Part shown: positions 1 through 9,200 of the stretch, piece after piece | Layout: each line of letters begins with the position of its first letter | How positions within the stretch are numbered: position 1 is the stretch's first letter | Assembly (NCBI RefSeq): GCF_029937575.1 | Contig: NZ_JAPYPS010000025.1 | Coordinates: 1-55,100, forward strand | Length of the DNA stretch: 55,100 nucleotides | Direction: 5' to 3' | Source: Nocardioides sp. | Lineage (GTDB): Bacteria > Actinomycetota > Actinomycetes > Propionibacteriales > Nocardioidaceae | Notes under the pieces: model-generated | Seen by the model: the letters and a program-made list of their open reading frames with translations, nothing else | Database searches by the model: none | What the model was told of the DNA's origin: nothing | Made by a program: the position numbers and the translations under genes

Positions 1-137
1 CATCCACAGGGTTGTGGATGATTCGTGGGTAGGCGGGGGTGTCGGAGGGTAGTTGCGTCGCCGGGTCTCGAGGTTCGTCGCTGGCGCGCCTCAGCCCTCG
101 ACCAGCGTCGGGTCCGCTCCTCGCTGGCGCTCGCTGC
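1..137. other. non-coding left edge with palindrome and short repeats
   Basis: I see no gene here. Bases 1-8 and 13-20 form a perfect 8-bp inverted repeat (CATCCACA / TGTGGATG, 4-base loop) whose arms resemble a DnaA-box core (TCCACA). The 9-mer CGCTGGCGC occurs at 79-87 and 122-130, and 131-145 contains the complement of GGTTGAGC, a string also seen near 11815. These look like remnants of dispersed intergenic repeats, but that cannot be tested within one window. Confidence 0.4.
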
Positions 138-1064
138 TCAACCTCCGGGGGAGGTGCGGGGTGACGCGGTGAAGAACGCGACCATCTCGTCGACGAGCAG
201 GTCGCGCTCCGGCACGGGGAACAGGCCCCAGTCGTGGAGGAGGTCGTGCCCCAGGCGCAGCTCGTGGTCGGTGCCCGGTGCGCTCGCGGCCAGGTCGGCC
301 AGGCGTTCGCACTGCGGCTGGAACATCTCGGCGGTGCCGACCCACGACCGGATCTCGCCGAGGTCGTGCAGGCCGCCATTGATGGGAGAGAGCCACGGGT
401 CGGCGGGGTCCCGGTCACCGCGGTAGAGCTCGATGCAGCCGTGCAGGCCGCGCAGCGAGAGCAGGACGTCGTCGCGCGCCGCCGTGACGGTGGCGGGATC
501 GGCCATCACCGCGTCCACCCATGGCGAGAGCAGCACGGTGCGGGACGGACGGGTACGCCCCGCCCCGCGGATCTCCTGCAGGAGGACCAGCGCCAGGCCG
601 CCTCCGGCCGAGTCGCCGGCCAGGTCGATCGGCGCGCCGTCGGCGAGGTCCACGACGTGCTGCCACGCTGCCAGCATCATCGGCACGGTCTGGTCCACGG
701 TGTGCTCGGGAGCGAGCGGGTAGTCGACCAGGTGGACCGTCCAGCCGCGGGCGATGAACAGCCCCAGCAGGGGCCAGTGCTGGTCCTCGAGGGTGTAGGC
801 GCCGCCGTGCAGGTAGAAGAGATGGCGGCCGGCCCCCGGGCAAGCGGGGGAGCCGCCGCTCGTGTCCCCGGCTCGGCGGGAGCGTGCGGTCACGACCGCA
901 CCCTCGGCGATCGGCGTCTCGCTGACGTCGTACAGCCGTGACAGCCCTCGTGGCGCCGCCGTGCCCCGTCGCCGTCGCAGTGGCCGAGTCAGCGCCGCGC
1001 GCCTGAGGGCGTCCGGCAGGAGTCCGAGGCCGGCGGAGATGGCGTTGGTCGCGGTGCTGGGCAT
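138..1064 (-). CDS. alpha/beta hydrolase (HSL-type esterase)
   Basis: This 308-residue protein belongs to the hormone-sensitive-lipase branch of alpha/beta hydrolases, which cleave carboxyl esters. The oxyanion-hole HGGA is at about residues 86-89. The nucleophile elbow GDSAGG is at about 150-155, with Ser152 as the likely nucleophile. A C-terminal GTAEMF segment and a GHDLLHDW segment are the likely acid and histidine positions; the acid would be Glu rather than the more usual Asp. There is no signal peptide, so it is probably cytoplasmic. The ATG at 1064 was chosen because TACCGT lies 6 bases upstream of it, the leaderless arrangement common in this window. It is divergent from clpB. The natural substrate is unknown. 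Confidence 0.85.
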   Translation of the reverse strand: MPSTATNAISAGLGLLPDALRRAALTRPLRRRRGTAAPRGLSRLYDVSETPIAEGAVVTARSRRAGDTSGGSPACPGAGRHLFYLHGGAYTLEDQHWPLLGLFIARGWTVHLVDYPLAPEHTVDQTVPMMLAAWQHVVDLADGAPIDLAGDSAGGGLALVLLQEIRGAGRTRPSRTVLLSPWVDAVMADPATVTAARDDVLLSLRGLHGCIELYRGDRDPADPWLSPINGGLHDLGEIRSWVGTAEMFQPQCERLADLAASAPGTDHELRLGHDLLHDWGLFPVPERDLLVDEMVAFFTASPRTSPGG

Positions 1065-1118
1065 GAGGGCACGGTAGCGCCGTCGCGCCCGGGCTTCGGG
1101 AAAGCGCGAGCATCTGGC

Positions 1119-1145
1119 AAAGTTGAGTGGAACAGACTCAACTTT
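1119..1145 (+). promoter_or_regulatory. HAIR operator (HspR-type) upstream of clpB
   Basis: AAAGTTGAGT and ACTCAACTTT form a perfect 10-bp inverted repeat with a 7-base spacer. The core GTTGAGT-N7-ACTCAAC differs from the published HspR-associated inverted repeat (CTTGAGT-N7-ACTCAAG) only in the outermost base of each arm. It lies 51 bp upstream of clpB, and TTGAGT could also serve as a -35 element, so bound repressor would block transcription. HspR itself is not encoded in this window. Confidence 0.88.
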
Positions 1146-1196
1146 CCGATCGTTGCACCCAGTGGAAGCATCGGCACGCACGAGAGCGAGACCCCC

Positions 1197-3791
1197 ATGA
1201 GCACCTTCGGCGCAGAGAAGTTCACCACCCGCAGTCGCGAGGCGATCGAGGCCGCCCAGCTGGCCGCCACCACTGGCGGCCACAGCGCGGTCGAGCCGAT
1301 CCACGTCCTGACCGCGCTGCTGCGCGATGGCGAGGGCACGGCCGGCAGCCTGGTCACCAAGGCCGGGGTGGACGCCGCCCTCCTGAGGGCCCAGGCGGAA
1401 GCGGCCCAGTCGCGCCTGCCCAGCGCCAGCGGCGCCACGGTCAAGCAGCCCGCCGCCTCGCCAGCCCTGACCCGCGTCCTGGCGGCCGCGCTCGACCTGG
1501 CCGGCAGCATGAAGGACGACTACGTCGCCACCGAGCACCTCCTGATCGCGCTCGCCGGCACCGAGTCGAGCGCCCAGCAGGTGCTGACCGACGCCGGCCT
1601 GACCGAGGCGGGGCTGCGCGAGGGGCTCACCGCCGTACGCGGCAACCGGCGCGTGACCAGCCAGGACGCCGAGGCGACGTACGAGTCGCTGGAGAAGTAC
1701 TCCGTCGACCTCACCCGCGCCGCCCAGGACGGCAAGCTCGACCCCGTCATCGGCCGCGACGCCGAGATCCGCCGCGTGATCCAGGTGCTGAGTCGTCGGA
1801 CGAAGAACAACCCGGTCCTCATCGGCGAGCCCGGTGTCGGCAAGACCGCCGTCGTCGAGGGCCTCGCCCAGCGCGTCGTCGACGGCGACGTCCCCGACAG
1901 CCTCAAGGGCCGCCGGGTGCTGAGCCTCGACCTGGCCGCCATGGTGGCCGGCGCGAAGTACCGCGGCGAGTTCGAGGAGCGGCTCAAGGCCGTGCTCGAG
2001 GAGATCAAGGAGGCCGGCGGGCAGGTCATCACCTTCATCGACGAGCTGCACACCGTCGTCGGCGCGGGCGCCGGCGGCGACTCGGCGATGGACGCCGGCA
2101 ACATGCTCAAGCCGATGCTCGCGCGCGGCGAGCTGCACATGATCGGCGCCACGACCCTCGACGAGTATCGCGAGCGGGTCGAGAAGGACCCCGCCCTCGA
2201 GCGCCGCTTCCAGCAGGTCTTCGTCGGCGAGCCCAGCGTCGAGGACACCATCCAGATCCTGCGCGGGATCCAGGAGAAGTACGAGGCGCACCACGGCGTC
2301 CGGATCACCGACGCAGCCCTCGTCGCGGCCGCGACCCTGTCCGACCGCTACATCCCCGGCCGCCAGCTGCCCGACAAGGCGATCGACCTCGTCGACGAGG
2401 CCGCGAGCCGGCTGCGGATGGAGATCGAGTCGTCTCCCGAGGAGATCGACGAGCTCCGCCGCCGGGTCGACCGGCTCAAGATGGAGGAGTTCGCCCTCGC
2501 CAAGGAGTCCGACGACGCCTCGGTCGAGCGACTGGCCGTGCTCCGCGCCGACCTCGCCGACCGCGAGGAGGAGCTGCGCGGCCTCGAGGCGCGCTGGGAG
2601 CAGGAGAAGGCCTCGCTCGAGGGCGAGGGCGATCTGCGCCGCCAGCTCGACGCCCTGCGCATCGAGTCCGAGCGACTCCAGCGCGATGGTGACTTCGAGG
2701 CGGCCAGCGAGATCCTCTACGGCCGCATCCCCACCCTCGAGGCCCAGATCGAGGCCGTCGCCGCCCACGAGAAGGCGGCCGGCTCCGACGTCGAGCCCCT
2801 GGTGGGGGAGGAGGTCGGCGCCGCCCAGATCGCCGACGTCGTCGAGGCCTGGACCGGCATCCCCACCGGGCGGATGCTCGAGGGCGAGACCGCCAAGCTG
2901 CTGCGGATGGAAGAGGTCGTCGGGGAGCGCCTGATCGGCCAGCACTCCGCCGTCGTGGCGGTGAGTGACGCCGTACGACGCTCGCGCGCCGGCATCGCCG
3001 ACCCCAACCGCCCGACCGGCTCGTTCCTGTTCCTCGGCCCCACCGGCGTCGGCAAGACCGAGCTCGCCAAGTCGCTGGCCGACTTCCTCTTCGACGACGA
3101 CCGGGCGATCATCCGCATCGACATGAGCGAGTACTCCGAGAAGCACTCGGTCTCGCGGCTCGTCGGTGCGCCTCCCGGCTACGTCGGCTACGACGAGGGC
3201 GGACAGCTGACCGAGGCCGTGCGCCGCCGTCCGTACTCGGTGGTGCTGCTCGACGAGGTCGAGAAGGCCCACCCCGAGGTCTTCGACATCCTGCTGCAGG
3301 TCCTCGACGACGGTCGGCTCACCGACGGTCAGGGTCGCACCGTCGACTTCCGCAACACGCTGCTCATCCTGACCAGCAACCTCGGCTCGCACTACCTGGT
3401 CGACCCGACGCTCGACGAGGACAAGAAGCGCGAGTCGGTGCTGGCCGTCGTACGCCAGAGCTTCAAGCCGGAGTTCCTCAACCGGCTCGACGAGATCGTG
3501 CAGTTCGACGCGCTCAGCAAGGACGACCTGACCCACATCGTCGACCTGCAGCTCGCCCTGCTCGAGCAGCGGCTCGCCGTACGACGTATCTCGATCAGCG
3601 TCACCGAGGCCGCCAAGCGGTGGCTCGCCGAGACCGGCTACGACCCGGCGTACGGCGCCCGCCCGCTGCGCCGGCTGATCCAGTCGGCCATCGGGGACCC
3701 GCTCGCCAAGCTGCTGATCGGCGGCGAGGTCGTCGACGGCGGACAGGTCGGGGTCGACGTGGGTGCGGACGGGCTGGAGCTGCACCGCTGA
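1197..3791 (+). CDS. clpB: ATP-dependent disaggregase ClpB
   Basis: ClpB is a hexameric Hsp100 chaperone that pulls polypeptides out of aggregates together with DnaK. At 864 residues it has the normal full length. Visible in order: the Clp N-terminal repeat domain (about 1-150), the first AAA+ module with Walker A GEPGVGKT at about 210, the coiled-coil middle domain (about 410-535), the second AAA+ module with Walker A GPTGVGKT at about 614, the pore loop GAPPGYVGY, and the C-terminal D2-small domain. The middle domain separates it from ClpA and ClpC. The HAIR element just upstream predicts heat-shock control by HspR. The ATG at 1197 begins the conserved N-terminus; the ribosome-binding site is weak. 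Confidence 0.97.
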   Translation: MSTFGAEKFTTRSREAIEAAQLAATTGGHSAVEPIHVLTALLRDGEGTAGSLVTKAGVDAALLRAQAEAAQSRLPSASGATVKQPAASPALTRVLAAALDLAGSMKDDYVATEHLLIALAGTESSAQQVLTDAGLTEAGLREGLTAVRGNRRVTSQDAEATYESLEKYSVDLTRAAQDGKLDPVIGRDAEIRRVIQVLSRRTKNNPVLIGEPGVGKTAVVEGLAQRVVDGDVPDSLKGRRVLSLDLAAMVAGAKYRGEFEERLKAVLEEIKEAGGQVITFIDELHTVVGAGAGGDSAMDAGNMLKPMLARGELHMIGATTLDEYRERVEKDPALERRFQQVFVGEPSVEDTIQILRGIQEKYEAHHGVRITDAALVAAATLSDRYIPGRQLPDKAIDLVDEAASRLRMEIESSPEEIDELRRRVDRLKMEEFALAKESDDASVERLAVLRADLADREEELRGLEARWEQEKASLEGEGDLRRQLDALRIESERLQRDGDFEAASEILYGRIPTLEAQIEAVAAHEKAAGSDVEPLVGEEVGAAQIADVVEAWTGIPTGRMLEGETAKLLRMEEVVGERLIGQHSAVVAVSDAVRRSRAGIADPNRPTGSFLFLGPTGVGKTELAKSLADFLFDDDRAIIRIDMSEYSEKHSVSRLVGAPPGYVGYDEGGQLTEAVRRRPYSVVLLDEVEKAHPEVFDILLQVLDDGRLTDGQGRTVDFRNTLLILTSNLGSHYLVDPTLDEDKKRESVLAVVRQSFKPEFLNRLDEIVQFDALSKDDLTHIVDLQLALLEQRLAVRRISISVTEAAKRWLAETGYDPAYGARPLRRLIQSAIGDPLAKLLIGGEVVDGGQVGVDVGADGLELHR

Positions 3792-3854
3792 GCGTCCGAG
3801 CGTCGGGCACGCGCCGTTTCGTGCCCGGCGCACGGCCTCTGCTGCAATGGAGGC

Positions 3855-4871
3855 ATGCAGTCCGCCGCTCGCGACGTCGACCCTTCCCCTGATTCCGGTG
3901 CCCTTTCGGCTGACGCCGCACCCCACGAAGCACCCCCGCGTCGGCGCGGGCAGCTGCCCGTGGACCTCGGTCGCGGCTTCCTGATCGGCACCGCCGAGCT
4001 CGTCCCGGGCGTCTCCGGCGGCACCGTGGCGCTCGTGACCGGGGTCTACGAGCAGCTCATCGACTCCCTCCACCACGTCAGCCAGGCCGGTCGACGACTG
4101 GTCCTCGGTCCCGATCGGCTGACGTCGGCCCGGGCGGAGCTGCGCCATGTGGACTGGCGCCTGGTGGTGCCGGTCCTGGTCGGGATGGCCGCCGCCCTGC
4201 TCACCGTCGCCGGCGTCATGGAGTCCTTCGTCACCGGCTCCCCGGAGCTGGCCCGTGGGTTGTTCCTGGGGTTGGTGGTGGTCTCGATCGCCGTGCCCGT
4301 GCGGATGCTGCCCCCCGGGCGCCGTGCCGGGTGGCTCGACCTCGCGCTGGTGGTCGCCGTCGCGGCGGTGGCCTTCTGGGTCGTGGGGCTGGCCGGGGAC
4401 GGCGGCTCGGGCGAGGCGCCCCTGGTCCTGGTCTTCGTCGCCGCGGCCGTCGCTGTCTGTGCGCTCGTCGTTCCGGGGGTCTCGGGCTCGTTCCTGCTGC
4501 TCATCGTCGGCCTCTACACCGTGACGCTGGACGCCGTGGATGCCCGGGACCTCGGCTACCTGGCTGTCTTCGCGGCCGGGGCCCTGGTGGGGCTGGCGTC
4601 CTTCGTGCCGGTGCTGCGGCACCTGCTCGAGCACCGCCGCCGCACCACGCTGCTCGTGATGGTCGGCCTGCTGCTCGGCTCCCTGCGCGCGCTCTGGCCC
4701 TGGCAGTCGGTGCCTGCGGGTGCCGCGGAGGAGGCGCACGGCCCGGGCGACCTGCTCGCGCCGTACGACCCGGTGCTCGGGCCCGTGCTCCTGGCCGTGC
4801 TCGGCGCCGTGGTGGTGCTCGGACTGATCGTCGTGGAGTCCCGGGCCAGCCGCAGCACGGCAGCACCCTGA
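3855..4871 (+). CDS. DUF368 polyprenyl-phosphate translocase-like membrane protein
   Basis: This 338-residue polytopic membrane protein carries both hallmark repeats of the DUF368 family: PGVSGGT at about residues 51-57 and PGVSGS at about 207-212. They lie in two homologous halves of hydrophobic helices. DUF368 proteins (PopT) have recently been implicated, together with some DedA proteins (UptA), in returning undecaprenyl phosphate across the membrane for cell-wall synthesis. Residues 1-35 form a polar, proline-rich cytoplasmic tail. A GGAGG sits very close to the ATG. A DedA-family protein is encoded at 12597-13355, so both known types of carrier recycler may be present here. The family assignment is firm; the transport role is inferred. 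Confidence 0.88.
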   Translation: MQSAARDVDPSPDSGALSADAAPHEAPPRRRGQLPVDLGRGFLIGTAELVPGVSGGTVALVTGVYEQLIDSLHHVSQAGRRLVLGPDRLTSARAELRHVDWRLVVPVLVGMAAALLTVAGVMESFVTGSPELARGLFLGLVVVSIAVPVRMLPPGRRAGWLDLALVVAVAAVAFWVVGLAGDGGSGEAPLVLVFVAAAVAVCALVVPGVSGSFLLLIVGLYTVTLDAVDARDLGYLAVFAAGALVGLASFVPVLRHLLEHRRRTTLLVMVGLLLGSLRALWPWQSVPAGAAEEAHGPGDLLAPYDPVLGPVLLAVLGAVVVLGLIVVESRASRSTAAP

Positions 4872-4926
4872 CCCGCCGGGCTCGGTTGCCGAACGCAACG
4901 GTTGGGGCCTCTGGGACACTCGGCGC

Positions 4927-6057
4927 ATGACCGACAAGCCACTCCCACGCCCCCGGCAGGTGACGTTCAGCGGCTGGTCGATCGTGGTCGGGTCGGTCGT
5001 CACCATCCTCTTCGCCTACCAGCGGGTGGCCGCCCTGGGCACGATCGAGTCCCAGGAGTCGGTCAACGAGTTCATCTCGACCCCACCAGGTGAGGGTTTG
5101 GGGCTCAGCGTCGACGACGTGCAGCTGGCGATCCGGCTCATGTGCCTGGTGGCGGGTGGCTGCGCTGCGGCGACGGCCATCCTCGGGTGGCAGGTGCTGC
5201 AGGCCTCGCGCAGCGCGCGTGTGGTGCTCAGCGTGCTCGCCCCGATCCTGTTCGTCGCCGGCCTCACCTCGGGCGGCCTGATGTCGGCACTCGTCGCTGC
5301 TGCCGTGGCGATGCTGTGGGTGCAACCGGCACGGGACTGGTTCGACGGCAAGGAGCCGGTCCGTGACCGGGCCGCGGTCGCCGCCACGACGAGCGCTGCG
5401 GCGCCGCCTGGCTCCCCCTCGTCCCCGCCGTCCCCCTCGTCCCCCTCGTCCTCGTCGTCGGCGCCGCCCTCGGGGCCGGGGACGCCGCCGCCACCGCCGT
5501 CCGGGTCGTCGTGGAACCTCCCTCACCCCGACGCGTCCCGTGCCACGATGACGGGCATGAGCGAGCAGCCCTACAACCCGTACGGCGCACCGGCGGGTCC
5601 TCCGGCCGGTCAAGCGAAGCGTCCCGGCGGCGTGACGGCTGCGGGCATCATCACGATGATCGCCAGCGGCATCACCCTCGCCGGCCTGGCGGTCTCGATG
5701 ATCTTCATCGGGACCTCACGCCAGGACTTCGTCGACGAGGTCGAGAAGGAGCTGTCGTCCAACTCGGCCTACCAGGACATCTCGCCCGAGACGATCGCCA
5801 ACGCCGCGATCGGCTTCCTGGCAGTGCTGGCCGTGTGGTGCGTGATCGCGATCGTGCTCGCGGTCCTCACGATCCGCGGCAGCAACGGGGCGCGGATCAC
5901 GCTCGTCGTCTCCGCCTCGATGGCGGCCCTGATCAGCCTCCTCGGCGCCCTCGTCATCGTGCCGCTCGTGCTCACGATCGCCGCGATCGCGACCGTGGTC
6001 CTGTTGTTCGTCGGTGGTGCCGGTCCGTGGTTCGCCGCTCAGAAGCACCGCTCCTGA
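4927..6057 (+). CDS. two-part small membrane protein, possibly two genes read as one
   Basis: The open frame encodes 376 residues. Residues 1-140 hold about three membrane helices; 150-205 form a low-complexity Ser/Pro linker. Residue 211 is a Met followed by EQPYNPYGAPAGPPAG, the style of N-terminus seen on small actinobacterial tetraspan proteins, and then four more helices. CACGAT stands 7 bases before codon 211 and GACACT 6 bases before codon 1, so both look like leaderless starts. I see no stop between the halves. Either this is a natural fusion with an internal start, or two genes joined by stop loss or by a frame error in the Ser/Pro repeat. No function is recognised. Confidence 0.6.
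   Translation: MTDKPLPRPRQVTFSGWSIVVGSVVTILFAYQRVAALGTIESQESVNEFISTPPGEGLGLSVDDVQLAIRLMCLVAGGCAAATAILGWQVLQASRSARVVLSVLAPILFVAGLTSGGLMSALVAAAVAMLWVQPARDWFDGKEPVRDRAAVAATTSAAAPPGSPSSPPSPSSPSSSSSAPPSGPGTPPPPPSGSSWNLPHPDASRATMTGMSEQPYNPYGAPAGPPAGQAKRPGGVTAAGIITMIASGITLAGLAVSMIFIGTSRQDFVDEVEKELSSNSAYQDISPETIANAAIGFLAVLAVWCVIAIVLAVLTIRGSNGARITLVVSASMAALISLLGALVIVPLVLTIAAIATVVLLFVGGAGPWFAAQKHRS
5544..5549 (+). promoter_or_regulatory. internal -10-like element (CACGAT)
   Basis: CACGAT followed by exactly 7 bases and ATG (5557) matches the leaderless promoter pattern seen throughout the window. It would drive separate expression of the C-terminal membrane module of the 4927-6057 frame. Confidence 0.45.
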
Positions 6058-6092
6058 CGCGCTGAGTCCGGACGCACGAACCGGTCCGAGAC

Positions 6093-6114
6093 GTTCGGCT
6101 GTCGTTCACCTCGT
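6093..6114 (+). promoter_or_regulatory. possible PHO-box-like direct repeat
   Basis: Two adjacent 11-base units both begin with GTTC (GTTCGGCTGTC, GTTCACCTCGT). Actinobacterial PhoP sites are built of 11-base units with a GTTCACC-type core. The downstream gene encodes a secreted protein with a phytase-like propeller, which would suit phosphate control. Only two units are evident, and the first is poor, so this is tentative. Confidence 0.25.
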
Positions 6115-6209
6115 CGACGCCGTGCTGCAGCCGGGCTCATCCAGGGTCGGAGCGCCCCTGCACCACCAGCTCGCTGACTCGGCAGCCGACCCCCTTCGAG
6201 GATGCACAC

Positions 6210-9200
6210 GTGCGCGCTCGCTCCTTGCTCCATCCCCTCCTGTCCGCTGCCATCACGATGAGCGGGGCGCTGGCCGTCTCGGTCGTCGCCGCCGCCCCCG
6301 CCCTGGCGGCGCCTGCCGACCTGGTCATCAACGAGGTTGAGTCCAACGGCGACGCCACCGACTGGATCGAGCTGGTCAACCCGACGCCGGTGGAGATCGA
6401 CGCGACCGGGCTGCGGCTGAAGGACAGCGACGACACCCGGACGTTCGCGATCGCTGCGGGTACGACGGTCCCGGCCGGTGGGTTCGTCGCCATCGACGTG
6501 GACATCGACGGTCAGGACGGGTTCGGACTCGGGGGCGGCGACTCCGCACGCCTCTTCGAGGCGGACGGCACGACGCTGATCGACTCCTACACGTGGACCG
6601 AGCACGCGGCGACGACGTACGGCCGGTGTCCCGATGCCACCGGTGACTTCTTCGCCACCGTGTCGCCGACCAAGGGTGCGGCCAACGACTGCCCCGCTGG
6701 CCCCGCGGTGACGGTGACCTTCAACGAGGTCGAGTCCAACGGTGACCCGGTCGGGGACTTCGCCGAGCTGGTCAACACCGGTGCGGAGCCGTTCGACCTG
6801 TCGGGCTTCCGCTTCCGCGACAACGACGACACCCGGCCCTTCTACACGATCCCCGACGAGACCGTCGTCGCTCCCGGCGACTACTACGTCCTGGCCGAGG
6901 CCGACTTCGACTTCGGCCTCGGTGGTGGCGACTCGGTGCGGCTCTACGCGCCCACCGGTGGGCTGGACGGGGACACCCCGGTCGACACCTACACCTGGAC
7001 CCAGCACGCCGCCACCAGCTACGGCCGCTGCCCCGATGGCACCGGCGAGTTCGTGACCACCGCCTCGACCACGCGCGGAGCGGCCAACGACTGCCCCGGC
7101 CCCGAGCTGCCCAGCATCGCGGTCAACGAGGTCGAGTCCAACGGTGACGCGGTCGGCGACTTCGTCGAGCTCAAGAACACCGGCGACGCCTCCGTCGACA
7201 TCTCGGGTTGGATCTTCAGGGACAACGACGACGAGGACCCGACGCACGCCTACCCGATCCCGGTCGGGACCACGGTCGCCCCGGACGAGTACTACGTGCT
7301 GGCGACCGCAGACTTCGGCTTCGGCCTGGGCGGTGGCGACTCGGCTCGGCTCTTCCTGGCCGACGGCACGACGTTGGTCGACTCCTACGAGTGGACCGAG
7401 CACGCCGAGACGACGTACGGCCGCTGCCCCGACGGCACCGGCGGCTTCGGCACCACCCTGTCCTTGACGCGCGGTGCGGCCAACGACTGCCCCGCCGAGG
7501 CGAAGGTCACGGTGACCTTCAACGAGGTCGAGTCCAACGGCGACCTCGTCGGCGACTTCGCCGAGCTGGTCAACACCGGCACGGAGGGCTTCGACCTCTC
7601 GGGCTACCGGTTCAAGGACAACGACGACTCCAAGGCGTTCTACACGATCCCCGACGACACGATCGTCGCCCCGGGTGAGTACTACGTGCTCGCCGAGGCC
7701 GACTTCGGGTTCGGTCTGGGGGGTGCGGACTCGGTGCGGCTGTTCGGACCGGCCGGAGGCTCGGCCGGCGACGAGGCGATCGACACCTACACGTGGGTGA
7801 CGCACGCGGCGACGACGTACGGCCGCTGCCCCGACGGCACCGGCGACTTCACCACCACCACGTCCTCGACGCGGGGTGCGGCCAACGACTGCTCGGCCGC
7901 GGTGCGGATCAACGAGGTCGAGTCCAGTGGCGGCGAGCCCGGTGACTGGGTCGAGCTGGTCAACAACGGTGTCGACCCGGTCGACGTCGGCGGATTCTTC
8001 TTCAAGGACGACGACGATGCCCGGACCTTCCAGATCCCGGCGGCGACGTCGATCGCGCCCGGTGCGTATCTCGTCCTCGACGAGGCCGACTTCGGGTTCG
8101 GTCTCGGGGGAGCGGACTCCGCTCGCCTCTTCGCGGCCGACGGGAGCACCCTGATCGACTCCTACACCTGGCTGACGCACGCGGCGACGACGTACGGCCG
8201 TTGCCCCGACGGGACCGGCGACTTTGCCACCACCCGGACCGCGACCAAGGGCGCCACCAACCAGTGCGTCGGTGACCTGGTCACCGAGCCGTGGCCCGGC
8301 AGCCAGGACGTCGCGACCGTCGACGAGGCCGGCGTGCTCGGCGGCGACATCAGTGGCCTGACCTACGAGAGCACCGGCACGACCACGCCGGCCACTCTCC
8401 TCGCCGTCAACAACGGCACCGGCGAGCTCGTGCGCCTCGCGAAGTCGGGCGACACCTGGTCGCCGACCGCGACCAACACCCTGACCTACCCCGACGGCAC
8501 AGGTCTCCCCGACACCGAGGGCGTGACCCTGGGCGCCGGTGGCTCGGCCGACGGCGTGTACGCCGCCACCGAGCGCAACAACGCCTCCAGCGGCGTCAGC
8601 CGCCCTGCGATCCTGCGCTGGGACGTCCCGGCCGGCGAGGCCACCCTGAGTGCCACCCACGAGTGGAACCTCGTCGACGACCTGCCGACGGTCGCTGCCA
8701 ACTCCGGGCTCGAGGGCATCGCCTTCGTGCCCGACTCCTACCTCCTCGAGGCTGGCCTGGTCGACGAGACCACCGGTGCGGCCTACGACCCGACGACGTA
8801 CGCCGACCACCGCGGCGGGCTGTTCCTGGTCGGTCTCGAGGGCAACGGCCAGGTCTACGCCTACGCGCTCGACCACACCGCCGGCACCTTCACCCGCGTC
8901 GCCGACTTCGCCAGTGGCTTCCCCGCAGTGATGGACCTGCACTTCGAGGCGAGCACCCAGCAGCTGTGGGTCGTCTGCGACGACACGTGTGAAGGCCGGA
9001 TCGGGCTCTTCGACGTCACCGACGGCGCGTTCGCGCCCGAGACCTACTACGAGCGCCCCGCCGGAATGCCCAACATCAACAACGAGGGCTTCACCCTCGC
9101 TGGCGGCAGCGAGTGCGTCGAGGGCGTCAAGCCGGCCCTCTGGTCCGACGACTCCAACACCGGCGGCTTCGCGCTGCGCGAGGGCACGGTCACGTGCGTC

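Noticed and set aside
1..20. Replication-origin DnaA box at the left edge
   Set aside because: A single palindrome with TCCACA arms and no cluster of boxes, dnaA or dnaN nearby. It is more likely an intergenic repeat or terminator.
138..5006. Very long minus-strand open frame spanning clpB and DUF368
   Set aside because: High GC suppresses stop codons, so antisense frames stay open. Only its last part (138-1064) encodes a recognisable family; the rest is repetitive Asp/Glu/Arg-rich sequence lying antisense to clpB.
6039..8942. 967-residue minus-strand frame
   Set aside because: It mirrors the lamin-tail repeats of the plus-strand gene and has no domain of its own.
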